DNA from: Saccoglossus kowalevskii
Taxonomy: Eukaryota; Hemichordata; Enteropneusta; Harrimaniidae
Direction of reading: 5' to 3'
Length of the DNA stretch: 20,713 bases
Assembly: GCF_000003605.2 (NCBI RefSeq)
Contig: NW_003108579.1
Coordinates: forward strand, 102,965 to 123,677
Each line of letters starts with the position of its first letter. Position 1 is the stretch's first letter. The notes beneath the pieces were generated by a model, which saw nothing but the letters and a program-made list of their open reading frames with translations, ran no database searches and was not told the DNA's origin. The position numbers and the translations under genes were made by a program. Below, piece after piece: positions 9,695 through 18,818 of the stretch.

Positions 9695-9900
9695 TTGTAA
9701 AATACTTTATTTATGCTTGGAATTAATTTTTCGATGAAGGTACGATTCAGTGAAAATAAAATCGTCGTTTTAATAAATTTAAACACGTTTCAACAAAAAA
9801 TATAAATAAATAAATAAATAAAATCTAGTTAATATACCTTTTTCCCTATATTTTACATTCAACTTGTCAAAAAACAGTGAAAATAAATTCCATACAAATT
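9695..9900 (-). mobile_element. Second copy of the 225-430 element, reverse orientation
   Basis: The left end, ttgtaaaatactttattta then tgcttggaattaattttt, matches the reverse complement of the right end of the 225-430 copy. The stretch ttttacattcaacttgtcaa and gtgaaaataaattccataca matches the reverse complement of its interior. This copy carries about 60 extra bases (the AAAT run plus the gtttcaacaaaaaa module) that are missing at 225-430 but present at 1-75. Its right inverted repeat is degraded or lost after about 9900. Confidence 0.65.
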
Positions 9901-10553
9901 TCCCCAAAAATCTTTTCATTCCCAGCTCTGTCTTTTTATCACAATATACTCCCAATTATAGTCTGCACTTGCCTTCAGAAGATTGGAACAATCATAGCCA
10001 ATTTTTTGAGTAAAAAAATTGATTTAAAGTCTGTCTGTTGGCTTCAAAATTGGGATTCATCTCTAGAAATATTGAGGAATATATGAATAAAGTACAGAAA
10101 AATTTGGGCAAGGAAGTCTGGTGGTGAAAAGGTTAAAGAGCAATGATTGTCTTTCAGTGCACATTCAATGTTTTTGTCAACTTTACATTGTATTTAGTAC
10201 ACATTGTATAAGATATGGGACACATATCCAATTATTTTTTGGGATGAGTTAAACATTGTTTTTTCAAAAGTTGCTGTCATTAATTTCCATAACACACAGT
10301 TACAGTGAACAACAAACACAAATTCATGAATCTGTCAAATTTCTAGTGTGAGAATTGTTAGCCTGTTGAAAAACTATAAAAGTCTTTAAAAGGAAACTTT
10401 ATGCGAAATAGAAATCATACAAATTAAACATGTTGGGCACTTGATTGGACTTGGATGCTAAAAATCTGACAAACATTATGTTTCTCCCTCTTTGCAAAGA
10501 GGGAGAACAAGTTAAGTACAACAAATTGTTAATTGCCTAAAAAAATATTAATC
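9901..10553. other. Stretch with no supported gene
   Basis: AT-rich DNA without coding-looking frames. The only clear structure is the perfect palindrome at 10482-10507. Confidence 0.5.
10482..10507. repeat. Perfect 26-bp palindrome
   Basis: TTCTCCCTCTTTG and its exact reverse complement CAAAGAGGGAGAA abut without a spacer. Nothing in the flanks continues the symmetry. It may be a relic of joined element ends or a protein-binding site. Confidence 0.85.
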
Positions 10554-10980
10554 ACTATGAATAGCGATCACTGGTAGCATAGTGGTTGTCGCATCAGACT
10601 CATGATCTGTAGACCCAAGTTTAAATCCTACCTTAGGCTGAACATCAAAAGGGTCGACCCCTACCCTGGGTGAGTGTGCCACAGACTCGACGGGAAGGCC
10701 AATTCCACTGGCCGAGATTCATTCGACTTTGGGGAAACCTTGGTTAAGATCGGCAGGTGCTTGTGTTCGACCGAGCCTGGTTGATGCCAGGATAGTGCAT
10801 TAAATTGCCATTTGATAGGAAGATGGTCGCACAGCCCTGTCATGTAGTCCCAAACATGAATATGACTTCTGTGGCAAAAATGCACTGTGTCAGCACTAGC
10901 ACTTGCAATTCGCACATACAAAAAAAAGTCAGAAGAGACAACAATGACAAAAAAATATTACAAAAAAAAAACTATGAATA
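10554..10980 (+). mobile_element. tRNA-derived SINE with 10-bp target site duplication
   Basis: The 407-bp body at 10564-10970 is flanked by the direct repeat ACTATGAATA at 10554-10563 and 10971-10980. The head is tRNA-like. TAGCATAGTGG at 10575-10585 fits the Pol III A box TRGYNNARNGG exactly. AGTTTAAATCC at 10618-10628 fits the B box GGTTCRANNCC at 9 of 11. The spacing is tRNA-like, and a CTCATGATCTG anticodon-arm-like segment lies between. A unique GC-richer body of about 290 bp follows, then an A-rich tail from about 10919 with several A runs. A frame of 86 codons on the minus strand here is incidental. The head-body-tail order is typical of long SINEs. I cannot assign the body to a named SINE domain. 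Confidence 0.88.
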
Positions 10981-11475
10981 AAATTATTTTGTCCTGAGCT
11001 GGTACCCCTGATCACACACATCTCACACAAAATAACCACATTGTAGGATAGTAACATGACAATGAAGAATAGGAGTGTTTGGGTAATTCCTTATAATAGT
11101 GTCTGTGACCTTCTCAGCCCAGACTTGATGAGTGTCATGATTTATACTATATAGACTTGCCCCAGTTACTTAGTTTCTAGGTCACCTGTTGTCATCATTT
11201 TAAATGAATATATCCTTATTGTGAAAATATATCTTTGCATCGACCAACAATTTGGTTCTGCCTACTCTAAATAATCAGTGTTTTGCTAAGACTGGGCAGG
11301 TAACACCATCAGCAGGAGATTTTCTAGAAAAGAATTGCAACAGGGAGCACTGCAATTTAGCGGCGTCACCGAGCGGGGGAGATAGGTTTCTCCCTTAACA
11401 GGGTGTGGAGTTTTTGATAATTCTAAGTTAAAATGGAGCATTCTATAGCTTCTTTGGGGCCAAAATTTCTATCGT
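10981..11475. other. Stretch without a supported gene
   Basis: No coding-looking frame until the exon candidates beyond 11.48 kb. A CpG patch, ttagcggcgtcaccgagcgg, at about 11357-11377 stands out from AT-rich surroundings. Confidence 0.4.
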
Positions 11476-11479
11476 ACAG

Positions 11480-11556
11480 GTCACAGTTGAAAACTGGCCA
11501 CATGTCATCCCTGGTCAACAAGAATTTCATGGTTGCCAGAGGATCTGCTCCCCAGG
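11480..11556 (+). CDS. Candidate internal exon, plus strand, unidentified
   Basis: The acceptor tttctatcgtacag|G and the donor CCCAGG|GTAAGG bracket 77 bases. With one base belonging to the previous codon the frame is open and reads SQLKTGHMSSLVNKNFMVAR then GSAPQ, ending in phase 1. A second frame is also open (VTVENWPHVIPGQQEFHGC). Composition is less AT-rich than the flanks. The minus strand has an open frame over the same bases (11423-11605), so the coding strand is uncertain. The phase-1 end would join the 13375 candidate in frame. Confidence 0.2.
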
Positions 11557-11692
11557 GTAAGGGGGCGCATGGCCATGGCATGAGGGTGCTGCACCCCTGT
11601 TTCATTATTTAAAAAAAATCGAATAATCAAGTATTCATTGCAGACATTGTTGTACAAGAAAAAAATTTCCGCGGGGATGGGGGTAACATTAC

Positions 11693-11930
11693 CTGTTTTC
11701 ACTTTCAATGAAACACTGATAATCCGATAGAGACTTTGGGACGAAAAGAGATGCTTTTTTGATTAAAGCGAGAGGGTTGTCATCTGCGCACATGCAGGAA
11801 TTGAGTCCAAAGCGACGATAATAATACATGCTAAAACACAAAGGCTCATGGGTAGATGTTTGTAAACAATGACACGCTATGGCCATCTGACGCATGCGCA
11901 GGTGACGACTCCCCCGCTTTAAGTCTCCCA
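11693..11930 (-). CDS. Candidate first exon of a minus-strand gene
   Basis: The minus-strand interval ends at a donor GAAAACAG|GTAATG (GT at 11692-11691). One frame is open throughout, with possible starts inside CGCATGCGTCAGATGGCC. It reads MAIACHCLQTSTHEPLCFSM, YYYRRFGLNSCMCADDNPLA, LIKKASLFVPKSLSDYQCFI, then ESEN, and leaves phase 2. The upstream half is CpG-rich and contains an NRF1-like ACGCATGCGC (11890-11899); a full CRE lies a further 70 bases upstream. Both are promoter motifs of animal housekeeping genes. No protein family recognised. The next minus-strand exon is unresolved, because joining to 9550 directly would hit a stop in that phase. Confidence 0.3.
11888..11902. promoter_or_regulatory. 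NRF1-like site
   Basis: GACGCATGCGCAGG contains the palindromic NRF1 core GCATGCGC, with one departure from GCGCATGCGC. A second, weaker tgcgcacatgcag lies at about 11782-11794. Such sites are concentrated at animal promoters. Confidence 0.45.
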
Positions 11931-11966
11931 CAAAAAAAAATGTATAAATAATATAATTTACTTATA

Positions 11967-11974
11967 TGACGTCA
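11967..11974. promoter_or_regulatory. CRE, TGACGTCA
   Basis: An exact CREB/ATF octamer in AT-rich DNA, about 40 bases outside the 5' edge of the minus-strand exon candidate at 11693-11930 and close to the NRF1-like site. This supports a promoter here. Confidence 0.4.
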
Positions 11975-13374
11975 CTATTAATAGATCAAATATGGAATCT
12001 TAAAAATATCACTTTTTTTTCTAACCATAGACACAACTTGATCATTTCTGTAAATGCATGTGTTACTAATAGAGCAATTAAAAATTTTATTTGAAACATT
12101 GCAAAATAAAAGTTGTCGCTTGATGCAAATTGTCACTAGCTGTTCAAAAAAGCCTATAATAAATAGGCAAACGAAATAAATTCCATGTTTCTGGTAACCC
12201 TACGGCTACCTACACATATTTTGGAGAAAATGGAAAGTCTATTTTATGCTAATGAGCTTAAAATATTTGCTACATAAGTACAATACAAATTAGCTATGGT
12301 TATTCCACCAATGATATATCATTTTCTGATTTCATTTACTACACCTTCTATGAAGTGAATGACTAGTGTTTAGTTGTATAAAGGAAATGTGTAAAACCAA
12401 CATGTGACAAATGCTTGGTAGTTGGGCAAATACTACAAATGCTTGAATAGCTCAGAATTAAATACCACTCAACAAACTAGTAATTATTATTCTTTCCTAT
12501 CGCAGACATTGCTCCCTATTTTACACACTTACAAGCCTTGCTATACATGTTTAATGAAACATTTAAATCTGTACTTTTGGATTCAACATTGTATACAATA
12601 TACGGTATGTAACAAATATTTGATTAATAACTTGCACTATCTGTCGTGAATTTCTTTTTGAAGTTTGAGACAGAGGATATATTTGTTCTGCAATATACCA
12701 CTGCATTGTAGAGCTGATGATTTTAGCTATTAAAACACTTTTAATGTGGAATAAACACCCCAATTGGTTTTATATAGGAGACTATCAAATAAAAGTATAT
12801 ATCCAATTGAGCAGTTCATTATTTAGCCAAGTGTTTATTCTGATTTCATTGAGTTTTGACCTATAATAGTGGTATGGGCTGTCAAGAGGTCCAGAGGACA
12901 TCTTAGTATGTAGTGTTAAGTTTATTTCCTTCTTTTCGTTATTTCCATTAAAAAGCCTCGGAAATAATTAGGAAACATATTTTTCGGATTTGTAATATTT
13001 GAGGTTTTAATTTCTGTGTTACACTTGCTTACAAGTCTTGTTTTTTCAACAATATAAAAAGATGAAAATGTCAAACATAAGAAACAGTGCAGTGTTGGGG
13101 AGTGATTTGAGGTGGTCTAAAATTCATCTGCATATTATGCAAATATGGTAGTTTCTGATTGGTTTAATTTGGTTATTCCAGAAATAGATTCCAGTTACAT
13201 GAATTGTGTCACTGGTTAGAAACCTTGTCTGTGCTACTGAGGATGCATACAAAGGATACACAAGTCGTTTGTTTTTTCATGATCATTCTTTTATTTCCCA
13301 ATCTTGTTATTTTTAGATTTTTTTTTTTAATTTCAATAAACAGTAATTGTAAGCAAATCTTATTTTCATTTCAG
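11975..13374. other. Stretch with no supported gene
   Basis: AT-rich DNA without a coding-looking frame. A small hairpin, GCCTAT-aataa-ATAGGC, lies at 12152-12168. It could be an intron or intergenic DNA. Confidence 0.5.
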
Positions 13375-13568
13375 TTCAGTTGAATTTAGTAGATGCCTCG
13401 TTGACTTTTTGTTGCTGTGCCATAAATGTTTATTATAGAATGATTCTGATTTTGGCCCGAGGGGGAGGGATTCCACTTCACAGAACAGCTTTTGTAAGGG
13501 GTACAGCCAAGGGCGAGAACAAAGGAGTTCTGTTCACTGTGGTTCAGACAGACTACCATGCCCTTTGA
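13375..13568 (+). CDS. Candidate terminal exon, plus strand, unidentified
   Basis: A strong acceptor, cttattttcatttcag, precedes 13375. With phase 1 the frame is open to TGA at 13566-13568: QLNLVDASLTFCCCAINVYY, RMILILARGGGIPLHRTAFV, RGTAKGENKGVLFTVVQTDY, HAL. The last 40 codons are less AT-rich and look most like coding sequence. A second acceptor, aatgtttattatag, at 13438 would start the exon there in phase 2. A poly(A) signal AATAAA follows at 13690-13695, as expected for a last exon. The basic, glycine-containing tail gives no family that I recognise. It could be an alternative 3' end of the same transcript as the 17566 candidate. Confidence 0.4.
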
Positions 13569-13689
13569 GAGGCTAGGACAAAGCATCTTACCTGAGATAT
13601 AAAACAACTGCCAATGTATTTGATGAAATAATATTTTTGAGAGAAAAAATATTTTATATTTAGCAATGAAATTATTGAAATGCTAAGAA

Positions 13690-13695
13690 AATAAA
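13690..13695 (+). terminator. Poly(A) signal AATAAA
   Basis: The canonical hexamer lies about 120 bases after the TGA of the 13375 candidate exon. GT/T-containing sequence follows. The hexamer is frequent in AT-rich DNA, so its value depends on the exon call. Confidence 0.3.
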
Positions 13696-15240
13696 AATGT
13701 TCTTCAGTTCCATAGTACCTGGTAGCACTAGCAGTTATTTACAACTGGCATGGAGATGTCAATGAATAATTTGTGCATTTCCTTGAAACATGAATCAATA
13801 AATACTAATGACTTCTTCGACAGTTAACCATCTCACCCCATCTCATCTTAAACTAAGTCAAGGTCATCCAAAAAATTAGCCTTGAAAAATAGACATTCAA
13901 AGTTGAAAAAACAAACACACATTACACCAATTTTGATCAAGATCGTTGTAACCATTTCAGAGTAAAAAAATAAAAGAAATGCAGACATGAAATAGGATTT
14001 TTAGAGTTGATGGTATGACAGTTAATTTATGTATAGTCTATGGTAGGGAGCTCTGTGATTGGATAGAGGTTAAAGGTTACATGTCTAGACAGTGATGCCT
14101 TGTTCTGTATTTGTCTGTAGTGCAGGTTGTGTGTACAGTCAATAGGTCTTCCCATCTCATTACTAGTAGCTACAAACAGGTGTAGTAATCATATTTTACC
14201 TGAAAGTCCCCTGCCCCATCCCTGCTCAAGAAAAATTTTTAAATTAAATAGCTTCAATGCGTATTGTACTGAAATTCATTATATAAATGATAAAAACTTA
14301 CTAAATCTATACTCCAGTAATAGCCGAGGGTTAAAAATCCTTGGTGAGTGGAAGGTAGATTATATGTACATGTTGTGATTTGTAAGCATATTTGGGCTTT
14401 CGACTGCTAAAGGTTAAAGCAGGCTTAGCCCTGGTGTTTTTCTTAGCCATTTATTTACTTGCTTAGACACCTCACAAACACACGGGGGATGGCAATATAA
14501 AAAAGTCATTGTCGATGACAAGCCTCCGTTTTAAGTGACTGTCAACATCAGTGACAAAATGATTATTAACACTCATGTGTCTAACAAAGTGGAGCCAGTT
14601 TATTTGTGCGATTCCTTTCTTTATTCTGCTCTTAAAAGATGATGCAGCTGAAACAGATGCGATGCATGTGAAAATATGTTGCATGATGTAAGTCTGAAGT
14701 CAAGCCATGTTAGCAATATGGCACCAAAAACAGAATTCATTGAAAACAAAATGGCCATCAGTCGGTCATTTTCAGTCTGAAATGAAAAAAAAAGTGATGT
14801 GTATATTCAATCGACATACCTAGTTCTAATTTCTGATTGGCAGAAATGCTTGATTTTGGTAAATTTTCACAGGTAGCACTGAAATGATTGTCATTCAGCG
14901 ATCTCAATTTGGATCATAAAACAAATTCCTGTGCACATGTATGATATAATGTGTGTGTGTCAAGTTTGAATAAAATTACCAAAAGCAAGTATAATATACA
15001 GGTGCGAAGGGATGCAGGGATGCACAAAGGTGTTATAACAAGTCCCTGGCTTTGGACGATGTCTGAATGAGGACAACAAATCTTGATAGCAAATTGAAAC
15101 ATACTAATGCAGCATGAGGGTTCCTGCGCAATATTGAAAAAATTCCTAATCGTGTCTTGTATTGATTTGTTGTTTTCAAGGACTTGAAATTGTCTTAAAT
15201 AAGTTTTCATCAAACTGACCCTGTTGATGATAGATAATAT
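13696..15240. other. Stretch with no supported gene
   Basis: Contains minus-strand frames of 70 codons (14472-14684) and 99 codons (14914-15213). Neither has recognisable motifs or splice context. An imperfect hairpin at 14748-14772 (AAAATGGCC and GGTCATTTT) resembles the palindromic core of the 16.4 kb repeat. Confidence 0.4.
14748..14772. repeat. Hairpin AAAATGGCC-n7-GGTCATTTT
   Basis: Arms match at 8 of 9 positions around atcagtc. Read on the minus strand it gives aaaatgaccgactgatggcc, close to the aaaatggccgactggcagcc core of the tandem units at 16.5-17.1 kb. It may be an isolated fragment of that family. Confidence 0.45.
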
Positions 15241-15422
15241 TACACTGTAGCCTCGCTATAACGAACTCTTTGGGAGACATACAATTAGTTTGTTATAGTG
15301 AAATGTTCACTATAATGAAGTACATAATACATTGGGTTTGTTGCGAGAGGGAGACACGCTATGTGTTCATTATATCAGGAAGTTCATTATAACGGTGTTC
15401 ATTATACTGAGGTTACAGTGTA
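15241..15422. mobile_element. 178-bp Tc1/mariner-pogo-type MITE with TA duplication
   Basis: The body at 15243-15420 is flanked by TA on both sides. The left end is CACTGTAGCCTCGCTATAAC followed by GAAC. The reverse complement of the right end is CACTGTAACCTCAGTATAAT followed by GAAC, 20 of 24 identical. The word TTCATTATA and its complement recur several times inside, so much of the element is self-complementary. The CCTCG.TATAACGAA end style and TA target match Tigger/pogo-like elements. There is no transposase. Confidence 0.85.
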
Positions 15423-15639
15423 CTACAATTAACAAAAAGCCTTTTTCTTGAAATTGGAGTGGTGTATGCATGCTGCCATCAAAACATTTCTGCTGGATAC
15501 TAAATTTCTTGCATTCTGAAATTTTTCATTGGTTTTAACCGATATTAAAAAATGTTATAGGGCTCCATTCATTTCTGCAGAAACCTTTAGTATACATTTT
15601 GTATTAGGGCAATATGTTTTCATTAGCTTTTAATTGACC

Positions 15640-15726
15640 TTTCTGTGTGTGTGATGAACTATATCTGTACCATGAAAAATTAAAAAAAAAATTTGGTGAA
15701 ATAAATTTCATTCATTCATTCACTCA
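15640..15726 (+). mobile_element. 3' tail of a LINE-like retroelement (5'-truncated)
   Basis: The sequence tgaaataaatttcattcatt continues as repeated CATT up to cattcactcac. A poly(A)-signal-like AATAAA followed by short CATT-type tandem units is a common 3' end of non-LTR elements (L2/CR1-like) in invertebrates. No reverse transcriptase frame precedes it, so only a short 3' fragment would remain. The left limit is uncertain. Confidence 0.4.
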
Positions 15727-16410
15727 CATGGCTGTAATTGACTTCTAAAGGAACAAATGAAAACGTTTTGGTTCTAGATTTCTGTAGATTTTTAGATCAT
15801 GGATGTGCCATATGTCTTATAACTTTAGTCATGTGCATGTGTTCATTCTTACTCTACCATGACTTGGACAGGCATGAACCAGTTTCTTTCAAATGTGGTA
15901 CTTGTGTTCTGTATTGTTCGTTTTTTTTATTAAAGGGGTATTTAGGGTTATAAATGGCCCTTTTTGGTCAAAATGATTTGTTGCAGCCAAATTTTAATGG
16001 AATTATGGAATTTCAATTGACTATACTGTATTTGTTTTATTTAGTGCCATATGCACTTATGTAAATAGCAGAGGTCTATTGATGGTCTGAATAATCATAT
16101 ACATTGTATATATACATGTATACATGTATATATATAGGTTTCTCAGCTAATTTTTGAATACACTGCATTCGCAATCAGTTCTACTCTTTTGGACTGGGTA
16201 AATTCCATATGCTGAGGCAGGCTTATATTTCCACCGATACAATACAATCATACATATCCACTTTTATTTAGTTATTCAAAATATATGCGAACTGTGACAT
16301 TCAAAACTGTAAATTGTTAGATATGCACGTTAATGAGATATGTTACAGTAGAAAAAATAACTTTGTCAGGACCTCTTTCATTCGGGATATACAATTGTTT
16401 GATCCTTATT
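15727..16410. other. Stretch with no supported gene
   Basis: A 71-codon frame at 15738-15953 has no recognisable motif. A 28-bp palindrome at 16107-16134 lies in an AT dinucleotide-rich patch. Confidence 0.45.
16107..16134. repeat. 28-bp perfect palindrome, TATATATACATGTATACATG type
   Basis: The sequence is symmetric about GTA|TAC between 16120 and 16121, with two ACATGT words. It can extrude as a cruciform. Such tracts arise readily in AT-rich DNA. Confidence 0.8.
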
Positions 16411-16445
16411 AGTCCCCGTTCGGATGAAGTCCGAAAACGGGGACT
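16411..16445. repeat. Terminal hairpin of the repeat
   Basis: The 35-base foldback has 10-bp outer and 4-bp inner stems, an AA bulge and a TGAAG loop. On the minus strand it is followed by CTAAT, resembling the CTRR|T end of Helitrons. The spacing is not classical, so this is weak support. Confidence 0.75.
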
Positions 16446-17110
16446 TATAATTCGGTCTGTGCGTCCGTCCGGAGTCACATCTCAGAATCCATTGACCGAT
16501 TCTGTTCATTCTTTGCATGTGCCTAGTACTTTATGTGGGACATATGCACATGCAGTGGTTTAGCAATTCGATTCAAAATGGCCGACTGGCAGCCATCATT
16601 GTTTTTTGAAAATGTTTTATTTTGGACATGCTTTGTCTGTTTTTATTCAAACTCGGTACATAGATTATACATAATAGGATACATGTCCATGACGATTTAT
16701 TTCACAATTGGATTAAAGATGGCCGACTGGCAGCCATCTTGTTTTTTGAAAATGTTGTATTTTTGGACATGCTTTGTCAGTTTTCACTCAAATTTAGTAC
16801 ATAGATCATACATGTTAGGATATATGTATTTTTTTTTTTTTTTTATGCGGTATCTTGGATGTGCTCTGTCAGTTTTCATTCAAATTTGGCACATACATGT
16901 ACTTTATACATGTTAGGATGCATGTCCATGACAATTTGTTTCAAAATCTGGTCAAGGATGGCCGATTGACAGCCATCTGACTTTTTGCCTTACTATTATA
17001 TTTCCACAATTTATGTACCATTTTCATTCGTATTTGGCAAATACATCATACATATCAGTGTGTTTCATAATCAGATCAAAGATGGCCAAATAAAGGCTCT
17101 TTTTTTTTTT
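16411..17110 (+). mobile_element. Hairpin-ended element with tandem units (Helentron-associated type?)
   Basis: The element starts with a strong hairpin at 16411-16445: outer arms AGTCCCCGTT / AACGGGGACT and inner arms CGGA / TCCG. It continues as ttataattcggtctgtgcgt ccgtcc. It then holds at least four diverged units marked by atggccgactggcagccatc-type palindromes at 16578, 16719, 16958 and a shortened one at 17082. Each is followed by ttttttgaaaatgtt, then ggacatgctttgtc, ttcattcaaatttggtacat and acatgttaggata. One partial unit is duplicated around a T tract (16829-16844). Terminal hairpin plus core tandem units of this size recalls HINE/pearl-type Helitron relatives. That assignment is inference, and the right end is not defined. 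Short plus-strand frames across it are incidental. Confidence 0.6.
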
Positions 17111-17565
17111 GGCCATATTACTACTACACGGAACACATGTTTTGATGTAAATAAACAATCTGTTGTATACGTCACTTGGAACTCAAGTTTCAAGGATACA
17201 CTTGTGACAACCCCTCCGCTTTAATATGACGAGCACAAAGAGAACTTAATTTAACGTGGACTGTGTCATTTTCAATGACTTGTTGTTTCATTAAAATGAA
17301 CTTGTCAGGTCGCAGCTGGTTTGTCAAACTTAGCCAAAAGTGAATGCACTGTCTGACTGTTGCAACCAACGGAAATTGATTAAAAAAGAAAATCCATACA
17401 TTTTTGTTAGAAAACGTGTCGCGAGCTTTGATATACCTTTTGCAATTGACATTTGAATGGACCATGTGTGATGTGATTATTTGGATAAGTTTAATTAGTT
17501 TTTTCACTGTATGTCTCTGTACTGAAGCAATTAACGTCAGTCTGTTGAAAAGCTTTCATTCATAG

Positions 17566-17643
17566 CAATGAAATACACAAGTTCAACGAGAGGTGAGCTG
17601 GGCGAGACATTCACTGTGAAGGTCCCAGACAAGTCTGACAAAG
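17566..17643 (+). CDS. Candidate exon with possible start codon, unidentified
   Basis: The acceptor agctttcattcatag precedes 17566 and the donor GACAAAG|GTATCT follows 17643, giving 78 bases (frame-neutral, phase 1 at both ends). The frame reads MKYTSSTRGELGETFTVKVP then DKSDK. The ATG at 17568 is in the context AGCAATGA and could be the translation start. Alternatively the exon is internal: the frame stays open back to 17535 and another acceptor, ttaacgtcag, exists at 17540. A strong internal donor, GAGAG|GTGAGC, at 17592 could also be used. Composition is clearly less AT-rich than the flanks. It joins in frame to the next candidate at 17769. No family recognised. Confidence 0.4.
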
Positions 17644-17768
17644 GTATCTGTGTGCTATGGTTTTGAAAACTTGGGCATGGCTGTATATGTAGCATTTAAT
17701 GCTTGGGAGGGCTATATGAATGGAAAACAGTTGCTAGACTCTTTTAAACTTGTCATTATTGTTCACAG

Positions 17769-17908
17769 AGTCTTCTGGAAACAGCAGTGCCGGGTTTATT
17801 AAGTTCATTCATACTCATTTGTTTAAAGATTTCCACTGTGCTTCTTCCTCCCTCTCCTCGATGCTTTATTGCAGGTCTACTAGCTCAGTAATAGGCGTTG
17901 CCAAGTGA
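17769..17908 (+). CDS. Candidate following (possibly last) exon, unidentified
   Basis: The acceptor tcattattgttcacag precedes 17769, leaving a 125-bp intron after 17643. In the phase set by the previous exon the junction codon is GAG. The frame continues SSGNSSAGFIKFIHTHLFKD then FHCASSSLSSMLYCRSTSSV and IGVAK, to TGA at 17906-17908. The first 20 or so codons look more protein-like than the serine-rich end, so the true exon may be shorter or may use a donor GCAG|GTCTAC near 17874. A poly(A) hexamer lies at 18608-18613, about 700 bases on. Confidence 0.28.
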
Positions 17909-18818
17909 GGTTCTGTCACTTGAGTTAATAGATTCATAAAGTGTGGTCTCTCAACTTAATTTCAACCCTGTTTCTCTTTATCCTGGCGTTTCTCAACACA
18001 ATTCCATCGTTTGGGAAAGAAATTACTTCCTTTCTTCAATTGAAATGCTTCGTGATTCAGAGTGGGTATTTCTAAGTGGTGTTGATTTGAACCAAATTGT
18101 TGCACTTAAATTGCACAATGTTAAAACGCTGATTCATCGTCAGGTAAAATCACTGACTTTGCTAGCAGTTGAAAGGGACTTTTTATTGGGAGTGTATTTA
18201 CTTTGGTTTTCCATCTTGAGGAAAATTGTGTCTTATGTAATGCCTTTTCATTTGTAAATACAGGTAACTTGTTCTTCTCTTATGTAAGACAGATTTCCTT
18301 GAATTTTGCAAGTCAGCCAAAAATCATGAAACTTTGTTGCAGTGAAAATTTTGTTTGGGGGTCATATCTCTATAATTCCACAATTGTCGCAAAATTTTTT
18401 CTTCACAAATGTGAAATCATCAAACCGCAAAAATTCCCAACAGTTGAAACCAAATTTCTTACATTTAGGTTCAGTAGAGTAGAGTGCTTACTGTTTTGTT
18501 TTTTAGCGTGTTCTTTTATAGACTTGAAATATGATGTACACACCATGCATGTAGGGTATTTCGACCAATATCTTAAATTTCTAAATACAAGTAAATTGTA
18601 TGAGTAAAATAAAAAAATTCAAAAACAAGTTATGTATCTACTTTGTCAGTTGATAACCCTGAAGTCAGCAAAATCACTATATAGTAGGTGTATGAATCTC
18701 CTCTTGATTTGTGTTTTTATGCTACATATCAAGACCCCACCTGGTTTAATTAAACTGAGTTGTTTTTTATGGATTGTCCTCCATGTATCAGTTTGTGCGG
18801 ATATACACCTATATCTCA
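17909..18818. other. Possible 3' UTR and unassigned DNA
   Basis: Plus frames of 104 codons (17943-18257) and 134 codons (18203-18607) overlap each other and lack recognisable motifs. The second contains tcgcaaaattttttcttcac and aaccgcaaaaattccc, which look like eroded TTTTCGC-type repeat ends rather than coding DNA. AATAAA at 18608-18613 could end a transcript from the 17.57-17.91 kb exons. Confidence 0.35.

Noticed and set aside
10661-10921. 86-codon minus-strand frame
   Set aside because: It lies entirely inside the SINE body, antisense to it.
14914-15213. 99-codon minus-strand frame
   Set aside because: Cysteine/leucine-rich without motif, no splice context, and AT-rich throughout.
18203-18607. 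134-codon plus-strand frame
   Set aside because: Composition is phenylalanine/leucine-rich as expected from T-rich DNA, part overlaps repeat-like TCGCAAAATTTT sequence, and no splice or start context supports it.
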